In this document: in pieces, positions 35,293-44,335 of the stretch | Numbering within the stretch: the stretch's first letter is position 1 | Layout: the number at the start of each line of letters is the position of its first letter | Assembly (NCBI GenBank): GCA_038322815.1 | Contig: JBBQGG010000008.1 | Coordinates: 1 to 64,000 of the forward strand | Reading direction: 5' to 3' | Origin: PALSA-1296 sp038322815 | GTDB taxonomy: Bacteria > Bacteroidota > Ignavibacteria > Palsa-1295 | DNA length: 64,000 nt | Program-made: the position numbers and the translations under genes | Notes under the pieces: generated by a model | Seen by the model: the letters and a program-made list of their open reading frames with translations, nothing else | Databases searched by the model: none | What the model was told of the DNA's origin: nothing

Positions 35293-37974
35293 ATGCCTAA
35301 AGAAGCAAAAAAACAAGAAGAAAAACAAACGCCGTTGATGAAGCAATATACTTCCATCAAGGCACGCTATCCGGATACGATCCTTTTTTTTCGGATGGGC
35401 GATTTCTTCGAGACATTCGGTGAAGATGCCGTCATCACTGCAAAAGTTACGGGCATTACTCTGACGAAACGTAACAACGGAGCAGCAGGAAATATCGAAC
35501 TTGCCGGATTTCCTCATCATCAACTCGATAACTATCTTCCGAAAATGATTCGCGGCGGTTACCGAGTCGCCGTCTGCGAACAGCTTGAAGATCCGAAACT
35601 TGCAAAAGGAATTGTCCAGCGCGGAGTTGTAGAAGTTGTTACACCCGGCGTGACGATGAATGATAAATTATTAGAGACCGGACGCAATACCTACGTCGCG
35701 GCGATCATCTCAAGCGGCGGAGTTGCAGGTATTGCATATGCCGACGTTTCTACAGGCGAATTTATCGCAGGCGAAGTTGCCGAGTCTCACTTAGCTGAAC
35801 ATCTTTCATCTCTTGGTCTGCGTGAACTACTTGTATCGCGGCGCGATGCGCAGAAAGTTGAACTTGCTCCTTATATTCTTTCCCTCGAAAATAAACCGAC
35901 GATCACCAAGCGCGAAGAATGGGCATTCAATCCTGAGACAGCACGGAAATTATTGCTTGATCATTTCGAAACAAATTCATTAAAAGGTTTCGGCATTGAC
36001 GAGCTATCGCTTGCCGTCACTGCTGCCGGTGCAGTGCTTGATTATTTACGTGAGACACGTTCGGCAACAACTCTGCAGCATGTTACCCGTATTGCGCGCT
36101 TCGATACAAGCCAGACGCTGATCTTAGATCAGGCGACGCGGCGTAATCTTGAAATATTTTTTCCTATTTCCGATGACGGAAGTAACGCCTCACTTCTCGG
36201 AGTGCTCGATGAAACTTCAACGGCAATGGGGGCAAGACTTCTACGCAAATGGCTTGCTATGCCGCTTCGGAATCAGCTGAAGATCGCTTCACGAGCAGAT
36301 GCAGTTACGCTTCTTGTTGAAGCGCGTGAACAGCGCGAGCAGCTTCGATTACAGCTTCGCGAACTCGGTGATCTTGAGCGATTGACAGGACGATTTGCAA
36401 GTTCGCGCATTCTATCGCCGCGTGATTTTTTGATGCTGAAGTTTACGCTCTGGCGAATCCCTGATATAAAAGATCTACTGAAAATAATTTCTGAGTTCGC
36501 ACCGGAAACACCAGAAGGAGCAAATACTTCTGCACTATTAACAATGCTTTCGGTTGAACTGCGTCCCTTATCCGAGCTTGCTGAAAAAATTGATCGCACC
36601 ATAAATCCCGAAGCGCCTGCAAATCCTGCAAATCTTTTAGTCATCCGCGACGGAGCGAATGCTGAACTCGATGAACTGCGCGAACTCACTTCCACAAGCC
36701 GCGTCAAACTGGTTGAAGTGCAAACTCGCGAACGTGAACGAACGGGTATATCATCGCTGAAAGTCGATTTTAATAATGTCTTTGGATATTATATTGAGAT
36801 CTCGAATGCCAATAAATCAAAAGTCCCCGATGATTACCAGCGCAAGCAAACACTTGCTAATGCCGAGCGTTTCATTACTCCTGAATTAAAAGAGTACGAG
36901 CAAAAAATTCTCGGCGCTGAAGAACGCATGGCAACTCTTGAAATTCAGATCGCTGCAGAACTCCGTGCGAAAGTAATTTCTGAGATTGAAAGTTTGCAGC
37001 ATAACGGATCGCTTCTAGCAATTGCAGATGTCTTACTTTCGCTTGCAACTGTTGCTTCGCGCTCAGGATGGGTGAAGCCGGAATTTTCTACGAGCGGCGA
37101 TCTTCTTATTGAAAGCGGAAGACACCCTGTCGTTGCGAAATCACTTCCGATCGGCGAGCGATTCACTCCGAATACTGTCAGCTTCACAAGCGGTGATAAA
37201 GAATTTTATATCATCACCGGACCGAATATGTCCGGCAAATCCGTTTTCCTGCGACAGACAGGTATCATCGCACTTCTTGCGCATATCGGATCGTTCGTGC
37301 CGGCACAAAAATGTAGGCTGCCGCTGCTCGATAGAATTTTTACTCGCGTCGGAGCCAGCGATAATCTTTCAAGCGGTGAATCTACATTTTTAGTTGAGAT
37401 GAACGAAGCGGCGAATATTTTAAATAATGCAACGAAGAATTCACTACTGCTTTTCGATGAACTTGGCAGAGGCACTTCAACCTTCGACGGGCTTTCGATA
37501 GCATGGGCAATTTCCGAGCATATTCACGATACCATTCCCGGTGCACGAACGCTTTTTGCAACGCATTACCATGAACTCAATGCCCTTGCAGATAGATTTC
37601 CGCGCATTCATAATTTAAAAGTCGAAGTCCGCGAAGCCGATGGTAAAGTGCATTTTCTGCATAAGATCACGCCAGGTTATGCCGATCATTCTTACGGAAT
37701 CGAAGTTGCATCGATGGCAGGTATTCCCGGCGATGTGATCGCACGTGCGCGCGAAATTCTGCATGAACTCGAAGAGACTGAACTCAAGATTGCCGAAACC
37801 GATATTCAGCGCTCGATTCCTTTTCCGATCAAAAGCAAAACCTCCATGCCCGCTCCGGAAGATCAGCACCTACCATCAAAAGAAGTCCTCGATGCCCTGC
37901 GTGATTTAGATGTAAACACACTTACACCAATGGAAGCACTGAAGAAATTGGCGGAGTGGAAGGGGAAAATATAA
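35293..37974 (+). CDS. mutS: DNA mismatch repair ATPase MutS
   Basis: Recognises mismatches and small loops in new DNA. At 893 residues it is full length. The N-terminal mismatch-binding domain carries the Phe-x-Glu motif in FFRMGDFFETFGEDA (about 34-48). The connector, core and clamp follow (VDFNNVFGYYIEISNANKSK). The ATPase has Walker A TGPNMSGKSVFLRQ, SSGESTFLVEMNEAANIL, Walker B LLLFDELGRGTSTFDGLSIA and ATHYHEL. The C-terminal linker is short. It is transcribed alone on the plus strand between minus-strand neighbours. Confidence 0.98.
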   Translation: MPKEAKKQEEKQTPLMKQYTSIKARYPDTILFFRMGDFFETFGEDAVITAKVTGITLTKRNNGAAGNIELAGFPHHQLDNYLPKMIRGGYRVAVCEQLEDPKLAKGIVQRGVVEVVTPGVTMNDKLLETGRNTYVAAIISSGGVAGIAYADVSTGEFIAGEVAESHLAEHLSSLGLRELLVSRRDAQKVELAPYILSLENKPTITKREEWAFNPETARKLLLDHFETNSLKGFGIDELSLAVTAAGAVLDYLRETRSATTLQHVTRIARFDTSQTLILDQATRRNLEIFFPISDDGSNASLLGVLDETSTAMGARLLRKWLAMPLRNQLKIASRADAVTLLVEAREQREQLRLQLRELGDLERLTGRFASSRILSPRDFLMLKFTLWRIPDIKDLLKIISEFAPETPEGANTSALLTMLSVELRPLSELAEKIDRTINPEAPANPANLLVIRDGANAELDELRELTSTSRVKLVEVQTRERERTGISSLKVDFNNVFGYYIEISNANKSKVPDDYQRKQTLANAERFITPELKEYEQKILGAEERMATLEIQIAAELRAKVISEIESLQHNGSLLAIADVLLSLATVASRSGWVKPEFSTSGDLLIESGRHPVVAKSLPIGERFTPNTVSFTSGDKEFYIITGPNMSGKSVFLRQTGIIALLAHIGSFVPAQKCRLPLLDRIFTRVGASDNLSSGESTFLVEMNEAANILNNATKNSLLLFDELGRGTSTFDGLSIAWAISEHIHDTIPGARTLFATHYHELNALADRFPRIHNLKVEVREADGKVHFLHKITPGYADHSYGIEVASMAGIPGDVIARAREILHELEETELKIAETDIQRSIPFPIKSKTSMPAPEDQHLPSKEVLDALRDLDVNTLTPMEALKKLAEWKGKI

Positions 37975-38112
37975 AAGTTTTTTTATTTCTTCGAGAGGTG
38001 CTTCAGAATCGTCAAGAATTTTAAAGGAGTTACAGGGGGTTCAGAGGGAAATGATGAATGGGAAAAGAAGAGAGACTGGCGGACTGAGAGTCCACCCTAC
38101 TGGACTATAGGA

Positions 38113-39543
38113 TTACTCCGCTTCTTCGGCTACCAGTTCTGTGGATTGCAGTCTGCGGGATGTGTCTTTGAGAGCTACCCATTTCTCGGAGAGATAGGGA
38201 ATATATTCGCTGGCAGTGACGAATGTCCAGACGTAAGCAACAATGGAATAAAGTTCGCCGATCGTGAAACGATCCAGATCGAGCGAGATATAAAGCGTTG
38301 TCATGAACATGAAAAGCAAGAGGACGCGCAATATCCCATAACTCGCTGCTGAACGGTTCGAGAATTTCACTTCAAGCGCAGAGATATCAGTGTAGTATTG
38401 CTTGATAACGCGCGCATCTTTTGTTGCGAAGATATTATATTCCTGTTCATGCATATCATTGAGCATCACCTGGTACTTTCCGACGCTTCGCATATAAAAA
38501 CGGCTTGCAACGACAACAAAGAGCACAAGTCCTGCGCCGACCGCTGCAACGCGCCAATCGAAAAATGCTAAGGCGATTATAGCACCGCCGACATTAATAA
38601 GCTGCTCGATGAATTCCGGAAGATTGTATTGGAAGAATTCGATATTCTGCCATGCAAGCGAACTGCGTCCGGCGATCTTCGAAAGGTCTTCGCCTTGTTC
38701 AAGCTGCTGCGCTACTACTTCACCGGAGAGATCGGCAAACATCCGGGTATAAATTCTTGTATCATATACCCTGCGAATACCCCCAACACATGAACTTACC
38801 ACAAAAAGAATGATCCAGGGAATGAGCGGCGGAAGGAATGGTGCCAGATCTTTAGGTAATGAGAAAGCAACGGAGTCCTTTTTTTTACCTTTACCGATAA
38901 CTTGCTTATGAGTATGTGGCTTTTTCTCGATCGCCGTTCGAAGCGAATCGCGGTTCGGAGTTTTTTTCTTTACGAGCGAAGTTTTACCGCTCTTAACAAG
39001 TTTATTGATCGAATCACGCTTATTCAGAATACGTCTCACTCGCTGCTGCAGATGACCCACTGGAGGATGATTGACCAGATCAGCCCGATCCTCCATATTC
39101 GTATCCGAGCGTTTAATCGTCTCGATCGATTTATCGAGGCTTTTTCTCAGCGAATCCCTTCGGGGATGCCTTTTGTGAAGCCCGTGAGGAGGCACTTGCT
39201 GCTGGCGAAACATAAACACAGCAGGAACAATGATCGAGGGTTCATGATGATTCTGAATCTGCTGCGGATGCAACAAAAGCGATTGGATAGAATCCTCACG
39301 CTCAGGCATGGTCTGCGAAAGCGAATCAAGAATATAATCGCGAACTGAATCGATCGCCTGCTGGATGATGGAGTTGGTAACGGAGGAATCTACTTCATTT
39401 TCGATGCGGTTCGTTTCGCGCAATTCATCGATCGCCTGTCCGAAAACATAAGGCTCCGCAATGAACGTTACGTTCTCGACAATTACGAGAGCGAACGCCA
39501 TGAAGATCTGAAACCTATATTTTCTGAATAATATGCGAATCAT
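38113..39543 (-). CDS. ABC-transporter-type six-helix membrane protein without ATPase domain
   Basis: A 476-residue protein resembling the ABC exporter membrane domain (ABC_membrane_3-like). The first helix is MAFALVIVENVTFIAEPYVF (about 15-34). Then comes a polar insertion of roughly 175 residues, followed by five more helices with GEVVAQQLEQGEDLSKIAGR and the coupling-helix-like DLSGEVVAQQLEQG. It ends at ALKDTSRRLQSTELVAEEAE, where a nucleotide-binding domain would start in an exporter; none follows. The insertion repeats (R/K)xDS(I/L/V) five times. It may act with a separate ATPase. No frameshift remnant of an ATPase is seen in 37975-38112. Confidence 0.8.
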   Translation of the reverse strand: MIRILFRKYRFQIFMAFALVIVENVTFIAEPYVFGQAIDELRETNRIENEVDSSVTNSIIQQAIDSVRDYILDSLSQTMPEREDSIQSLLLHPQQIQNHHEPSIIVPAVFMFRQQQVPPHGLHKRHPRRDSLRKSLDKSIETIKRSDTNMEDRADLVNHPPVGHLQQRVRRILNKRDSINKLVKSGKTSLVKKKTPNRDSLRTAIEKKPHTHKQVIGKGKKKDSVAFSLPKDLAPFLPPLIPWIILFVVSSCVGGIRRVYDTRIYTRMFADLSGEVVAQQLEQGEDLSKIAGRSSLAWQNIEFFQYNLPEFIEQLINVGGAIIALAFFDWRVAAVGAGLVLFVVVASRFYMRSVGKYQVMLNDMHEQEYNIFATKDARVIKQYYTDISALEVKFSNRSAASYGILRVLLLFMFMTTLYISLDLDRFTIGELYSIVAYVWTFVTASEYIPYLSEKWVALKDTSRRLQSTELVAEEAE

Positions 39544-39569
39544 CGCAGGCTTTTATAAAATTTCGATTC

Positions 39570-39713
39570 TGTCATGGCGAGGAGTCGCACATTGTTTCAC
39601 TCAGTGTAAACTCCATAACGACGAAGCATCCCCTCACGTAGTATATAAATCCGAATGTCTGTATTACCTGAAGGGGATTGCTTCGTCGGACTTACGTCAT
39701 CCTCGCAATGACA
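39570..39713. repeat. Palindromic repeat (TGTCATTGCGAG family), copy before hutH
   Basis: Left arm TGTCATGGCGAGGAG and right arm CCTCGCAATGACA enclose internal CGACGAAGCATCCCCT and AGGGGATTGCTTCGTCG segments that pair. It fills the gap 39544-39717 between the ABC-type gene and hutH. Confidence 0.85.
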
Positions 39714-39717
39714 CATG

Positions 39718-41256
39718 TTAATTTTCAATTCTTAATATAAATTCCGGATCTGAAATCAATTCTTTTACTTTTGCAATATCAATTGAGATATTACGGTCAT
39801 CTTCCAAGAATGGAACAACGCTGCGCACCAGATGATATGCCGCGCCGCTACCCTTTCCCGGTTTTAACGGTTTTAAGAAATCAATGCCCTGTGTGGCGCA
39901 GAGTATTTCGATGGCAAGCACACCTTCGACGTTATCTATCACTTGCTCTAATTTTAACGCAGCAACCGATCCCATGGAGTTATGATCTTCCTGATTAGCA
40001 CTTGTCGGAATCGAATCAACACTTGCCGGATGCGAAAGTACTTTATTTTCGCTGACAAGCGACGCCGCTGTGTACTGCGCAATCATCAAGCCTGAATGCA
40101 ATCCACCTTTCGGCGTCAAAAAGCGAGGCAAGCCGAAGGAAAGCGCACCATTGACAAGCCGTTCTGTTCGGCGCTCACTGATACTGGCAAGTTCACTGAT
40201 CGCAATGGCAAGATAATCTAATGCAAGCGCAATAGGTTCGCCGTGAAAATTGCCACCTTCAAGATGAACACCGGTTCCATCGGCATTCGGAATGATAAGC
40301 GGATTATCAGTTGCAGAATTTATTTCTGTCGTTACAACCTTTTCTACAAAATTTATTGTGTCGCGCACTGCTCCGTGAACTTGCGGAATGCAGCGAAGCG
40401 AATAGGCATCTTGCACTCTTGTATCACCTTCAAGATGCGAATTGCGAATTTCACTTTCATGAGTTAATTGCAGCATGTGTAATGCAACTTCCCGCTGACC
40501 GGGATGAGGACGTGCCTCGGAAAAATGCGGATCGAAAGCCTTATCGGTCGCGCGCAATGCTTCAAAAGACATCGAAGCAGAGATATCGGCGATCACTGCA
40601 AGACGTTTTGCTTTATCAAGTGCCAGGCTGCCGATCGCCGACATCATCTGCGTGCCGTTGATTAGTGCAAGCCCTTCTTTTGCTTCAAGTCGAAGCGGAG
40701 TTACTTTGAAAGATTTCAAAGCGTCGGATGCATCTACAATTTTTCTTCTCTTATCGATATCAGGAATGCTGATCTTTCCTTCACCCGTCAGCGCCAATGC
40801 AAGATGCGCAAGCGGAGCAAGATCACCGGATGAACCTACACTTCCGCGGGAAGGAATGACAGGAAGAAGATCAAGCATTAAAAAAGTTAGAAGCTGCTCG
40901 ATTACAATAGGTCGAACACCGGAATATCCTTTAGCCAAAGCATTTGCCCTAAGCAAAAGCATAGCTCGGACAACTTCATCGCGAAGGGGTAGACCAACAC
41001 CTGCCGAATGCGAGCGAAGTAAATTCTGCTGAAGCTCTTTTATCTGCGCAATGGGAATTGAGACATTGGCAAATTCTCCAAACCCTGTCGTGATGCCATA
41101 GATCGTCTCACCGTTAGCAACCCACTCATCAACTAACCGGCGTGATGCTTCAACTCGCTTTAGCGCAGCAGAAGATAGAGAAAACTCTGTAAGCTCCCGT
41201 CTTGCCGTTTTTGCGACATGGGAGATAGTTAGTGAATTACCGTCGAGAGTTATCAA
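39718..41256 (-). CDS. hutH: Histidine ammonia-lyase with a Ser-Ser-Gly cofactor tripeptide
   Basis: Removes ammonia from histidine to give urocanate, the first step of the Hut pathway. The 512 residues match the family (YGITTGFG, GTQMMSAIGSLAL, TDNPLI, QEDHNSMGSVAA). The MIO electrophile normally forms from Ala-Ser-Gly; here residues 142-144 read Ser-Ser-Gly in RGSVGSSGDLAPLAH, with Ser142 encoded by TCA at 40831-40833. The catalytic Ser143 is kept, so activity is likely. Tyrosine or phenylalanine lyase activity is less likely because the substrate-side context is histidine-type and hutI is nearby. Confidence 0.94.
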   Translation of the reverse strand: MITLDGNSLTISHVAKTARRELTEFSLSSAALKRVEASRRLVDEWVANGETIYGITTGFGEFANVSIPIAQIKELQQNLLRSHSAGVGLPLRDEVVRAMLLLRANALAKGYSGVRPIVIEQLLTFLMLDLLPVIPSRGSVGSSGDLAPLAHLALALTGEGKISIPDIDKRRKIVDASDALKSFKVTPLRLEAKEGLALINGTQMMSAIGSLALDKAKRLAVIADISASMSFEALRATDKAFDPHFSEARPHPGQREVALHMLQLTHESEIRNSHLEGDTRVQDAYSLRCIPQVHGAVRDTINFVEKVVTTEINSATDNPLIIPNADGTGVHLEGGNFHGEPIALALDYLAIAISELASISERRTERLVNGALSFGLPRFLTPKGGLHSGLMIAQYTAASLVSENKVLSHPASVDSIPTSANQEDHNSMGSVAALKLEQVIDNVEGVLAIEILCATQGIDFLKPLKPGKGSGAAYHLVRSVVPFLEDDRNISIDIAKVKELISDPEFILRIEN

Positions 41257-41284
41257 TTAAAAATAAAAAATGCAAATTTAAAAA

Positions 41285-41890
41285 TTATTTTTCAAAAGAT
41301 TTCATCAGCATCTCAGTCCGTTCTTTACCCAACGCCCTTGCAATTGGTAATTGAAGAAAATCCAAAAGTGGAATACGTTCTTTTTTGCCCCTCACTCTTC
41401 CACCTTCGCATTCATCTATTTCTTCATAAACAATATAGTAAGAATCTTCTTCGACTTCCGGATAAATCCTTATAGGAAAAAGATGGCAGGAGATCGGTTT
41501 TTCAAAGTTTTTTATTTCTCCATTTTTGAATGCTGCCTGAATTGAACAGAGTGCTATATCACCCTCCCATCTCACAAAAATACACTCTTTTCCGTCGATA
41601 GTCGGAATACTGTATGTGCCATCAATTTCGTGTTTCCAAATACCTTCACCTGCTATCACTTGAAGAGCTGCTTCGGGAAGATATTTTTTTACTGCAGGAA
41701 AGACTCGCTCCAATTCCGAGATTTCCGATTCTAATATCGGCGCACCACGCCCACCGGCCATTGTACAACATGCACCTTTACAAACCGATAGATCGCAGCC
41801 GAATTCTACATCACCAAGTTGTGCTTCGACTTCGAAGTACGCCGATGGCGGATAGATGGGCAATGCTATATGATCTGTGCTTTTATTCAT
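41285..41890 (-). CDS. DUF3109 family protein
   Basis: A 201-residue cytosolic protein from the ATG at 41890. The frame is open to 41941, but that part reads through an intergenic palindrome (SPNPKPYTPNP), so the internal Met is the better start. A cysteine-rich centre VEFGCDLSVCKGACCTMAGG and later Cys (GKECIF, DIALCSIQAAF, KPISCHLFPIR) mark the DUF3109/YkgJ-like family, thought to bind zinc or an Fe-S cluster. It lies downstream of sixA. Function is unknown. Confidence 0.85.
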   Translation of the reverse strand: MNKSTDHIALPIYPPSAYFEVEAQLGDVEFGCDLSVCKGACCTMAGGRGAPILESEISELERVFPAVKKYLPEAALQVIAGEGIWKHEIDGTYSIPTIDGKECIFVRWEGDIALCSIQAAFKNGEIKNFEKPISCHLFPIRIYPEVEEDSYYIVYEEIDECEGGRVRGKKERIPLLDFLQLPIARALGKERTEMLMKSFEK

Positions 41891-41900
41891 TTTTGAAAAA

Positions 41901-41968
41901 GGGTTTGGGGTATAGGGTTTCGGGTTTGGCGAAAACCCCAAACCCTATACCCCACTCCCCCAAACCCT
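41901..41968. repeat. G-rich imperfect palindrome with G-quadruplex-type arms
   Basis: The left arm carries four G runs on the plus strand (41901-41924: GGG, GGGG, GGG, GGG with 3-4 base loops). The right arm carries a similar series on the minus strand (41934-41968). The arms are imperfect reverse complements. It lies in the leader of the DUF3109 gene, just downstream of the sixA stop. Confidence 0.75.
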
Positions 41969-41971
41969 GGT

Positions 41972-42466
41972 TCAAATACTTCCTATCTTCGGCGGAAAAA
42001 GTGCAAGTAACTGTCCCCGCATTCTTGGTGAATCTATGCGATGTATCTCGAACTTTGCGATCGCCGCCTTCTTCATTTCCATAACAGGCGTCGGACTTCC
42101 GAGTAATGCGCTTCCGAAAGACGAAAGATGCGGCTCATGCCCGACAAGCATAATGCGGCTATATTTTTTTGCGCATTTTGCAACAACTGACATCGTTTCG
42201 GTAACCTCAGACATCGGTGTCAACGAATCTGAAATTTCAAATTTTGCCTCTTTAGCAAAATTCTCAAGAGCGATCTCCGCCGTTTGCTTTGCCCGAACAT
42301 ACGGACTTGAAATCACCAGTTCCGGCGGAAACAACTTCATCTTTTTTACTGCTTCAAGTGCCGCTCTTGTTTTTTCTCTACCTTCATCGGTAAGCTCCCT
42401 CTCGGCATCGCTTCCATGCGAACCATGATCTTCAGCAATGCCGTGTCGAAGAAGATAGAGAAGCAT
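41972..42466 (-). CDS. sixA: Phosphohistidine phosphatase SixA family
   Basis: A 164-residue histidine-phosphatase-superfamily enzyme that removes phosphate from phosphohistidine proteins. The catalytic RHG motif is in LYLLRHGIAEDHG (about 3-15); the second His is in MLVGHEPHLSSF and the arginine in SSPYVRAKQTAE. It ends right at the G-rich palindrome. It begins 2 bases after the peptide-binding lipoprotein gene, so the two may be co-transcribed. Confidence 0.9.
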   Translation of the reverse strand: MLLYLLRHGIAEDHGSHGSDAERELTDEGREKTRAALEAVKKMKLFPPELVISSPYVRAKQTAEIALENFAKEAKFEISDSLTPMSEVTETMSVVAKCAKKYSRIMLVGHEPHLSSFGSALLGSPTPVMEMKKAAIAKFEIHRIDSPRMRGQLLALFPPKIGSI

Positions 42467-42468
42467 TA

Positions 42469-44232
42469 TTAAAAATTACCGGACATAGCAGCGTTTGCAG
42501 TCTTCTTCACACCGGAGCCTTTAACGATCCAATACCGAAGATCAAAGCATGGTCGCTGAGTATAGAAATCAACATTCTCAAAACGCTTTGAATATGCCAT
42601 GTAATTCGGTCCGGCGAACATGAAAGTCACGGGATTTTCATCAGCGAAAATTTGCTGGATCCGACTTGACATTTGTAATCGCTTTGACTTGTCAAATTCA
42701 GTACGAATATCCATGAGCAATCCATCTAACTCATCATTTTTGAATTGTACCCAGTTCGAGCCCTTATTCTTTGCCTGTGAAGAATGCCATAATTGAAAGA
42801 TATCGTCTTCAGTTGCATTCCCAGCCCACGATCCATACGCAGCTTCATAGTTATGCGACTTTGTATTCTCCAAGAATACAGACCATTCCAGTGGAGTTAC
42901 ACCGGCTTCAATACCAGCTTTACGAAGTTTCTCCGAAATAATAAGCAGTATCTGTTTACGAACATCATTGCCAGCATTTACCTGAAAGCTGAATTTAAAC
43001 GGAGTCTTTTTCCCATCGATCACTTTATCCAGTATTCCATCACCATCGGAATCAGTCCATCCAGCTTCTGAAAGAAGTTTTTTCGCTTCCTCAGTATTGT
43101 GTTGGACATGCTGAATCTTTGGATCATAATTGGGCTGTGTGAACATGATCGGACCGTCATTTTTCTTTGTCAAGTCCTTGAGTACAGAATGAAGAATTTC
43201 ATCGCGGTCAATGAGCATCGAAAGCGCACGGCGCACCCTTTTATCTTTGAAAAGAGGGTTCTCATTATTCCAACCGATAAACGTATAGGCGTTATAGAAA
43301 AGAATTTGTTTATTCAAAAAGTTAATCTTCGTTGTATCGAGTTGGTTTACATATTGATCCGGTTTTAGAACGTCGATCAGATCTAATTCTTTCGATTTCA
43401 GCGCCGTCAATGCAGCATTCTGATCGTTAATTGTTTTGAAGATGATCTCTTCGGGATATGATTCCTGCAAAGGTATTCCGATCGCCCAATAATTCGAATC
43501 TCTCTTGATTGTAATATGACTAAATGTTACCCATTCCTTAAAGACATAGGGGCCTGAACCGATCTGATATTTAGGATCCCTTCCGATCTCTGCCTTTTCA
43601 AACCAAAGTGCAAATTCCTTGACGGCAGGATTCTTTGTTTTTGGATCATGTAAGTCGGCCCAGGATTGCTGATCTGTTAAACTTTTTGGGTCCTGAATAT
43701 GCTTCGGGAGAATAAGCACATAGCCTCCTCCCAAAACATTTTCCGCATCATAATAGGGTTTCGAAAGATGGAAAGCAACTTTACTTCTGTCGCCGCCGGG
43801 GTAATAAACACTGTCAAGAGTAGTAAAATAATTACGGATCTGTTGCGAGTTGATCACGAGAGGATTCAGAACAGCTTTGAAGGAAAAGATCACATCGTCA
43901 CCGGTCAGTGGTTTCCCGTCAGACCAATGCGCCTTCGGATTCATCGTGTAGATATATGTGAGGTGATCAAGAGAAACTTCTGGAAGACTTGCAAGCAATG
44001 GCATTAATTCTAATGTTTTCGGATGCTGAAAGTTAAGTGGCTCCCAAATTTTTTGCTGGACATACGATGCGTTTGCATCGGTGGATGTATACGGATTCAG
44101 GCGCTCAATATCAGAGAGCTGCCACCAGACGACATTATTTTTCACAGATCCAGCTTCGTCCTTTTTGCCGCATGCAACAAAGATGAACGTCATAGCAAGA
44201 GTAAGTGTAATTAGAGAGAGTGATTTTTTCAT
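42469..44232 (-). CDS. Peptide/nickel-type ABC transporter substrate-binding lipoprotein
   Basis: Family 5 extracellular solute-binding protein (OppA/DppA-like), 587 residues. The lipobox is FVAC near residue 21. Family features are LNPYTSTDANASYVQQKIWE, AHWSDGKPLTGDDVIFSFKA, GSGPYVFKEW and DKRVRRALSMLIDRDEIL. An EF-like TDSDGDGILDKVIDG loop (about residue 390) is an unusual insertion seen in some homologues. No permease or ATPase genes are adjacent, so the transporter partners lie elsewhere. Confidence 0.93.
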   Translation of the reverse strand: MKKSLSLITLTLAMTFIFVACGKKDEAGSVKNNVVWWQLSDIERLNPYTSTDANASYVQQKIWEPLNFQHPKTLELMPLLASLPEVSLDHLTYIYTMNPKAHWSDGKPLTGDDVIFSFKAVLNPLVINSQQIRNYFTTLDSVYYPGGDRSKVAFHLSKPYYDAENVLGGGYVLILPKHIQDPKSLTDQQSWADLHDPKTKNPAVKEFALWFEKAEIGRDPKYQIGSGPYVFKEWVTFSHITIKRDSNYWAIGIPLQESYPEEIIFKTINDQNAALTALKSKELDLIDVLKPDQYVNQLDTTKINFLNKQILFYNAYTFIGWNNENPLFKDKRVRRALSMLIDRDEILHSVLKDLTKKNDGPIMFTQPNYDPKIQHVQHNTEEAKKLLSEAGWTDSDGDGILDKVIDGKKTPFKFSFQVNAGNDVRKQILLIISEKLRKAGIEAGVTPLEWSVFLENTKSHNYEAAYGSWAGNATEDDIFQLWHSSQAKNKGSNWVQFKNDELDGLLMDIRTEFDKSKRLQMSSRIQQIFADENPVTFMFAGPNYMAYSKRFENVDFYTQRPCFDLRYWIVKGSGVKKTANAAMSGNF

Positions 44233-44274
44233 AGAAATAAAATAAGTGAAAAAAAATTACTTAAACTGTCCTGT

Positions 44275-44324
44275 ATACCTCAGGAGATTGCTTCGTCGGG
44301 CTGACGCCCCACTCGCACTGACAC
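44275..44324. repeat. Half copy of the TGTCATTGCGAG repeat family
   Basis: Only the right-hand arm is present: CTCAGGAGATTGCTTCGTCGG followed by a GACGCCCCACTCGCACTGACAC-like end. The left arm is missing, so this may be a solo arm. It fills the gap 44233-44335. Confidence 0.7.
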
Positions 44325-44335
44325 ATGAAAAAAAA

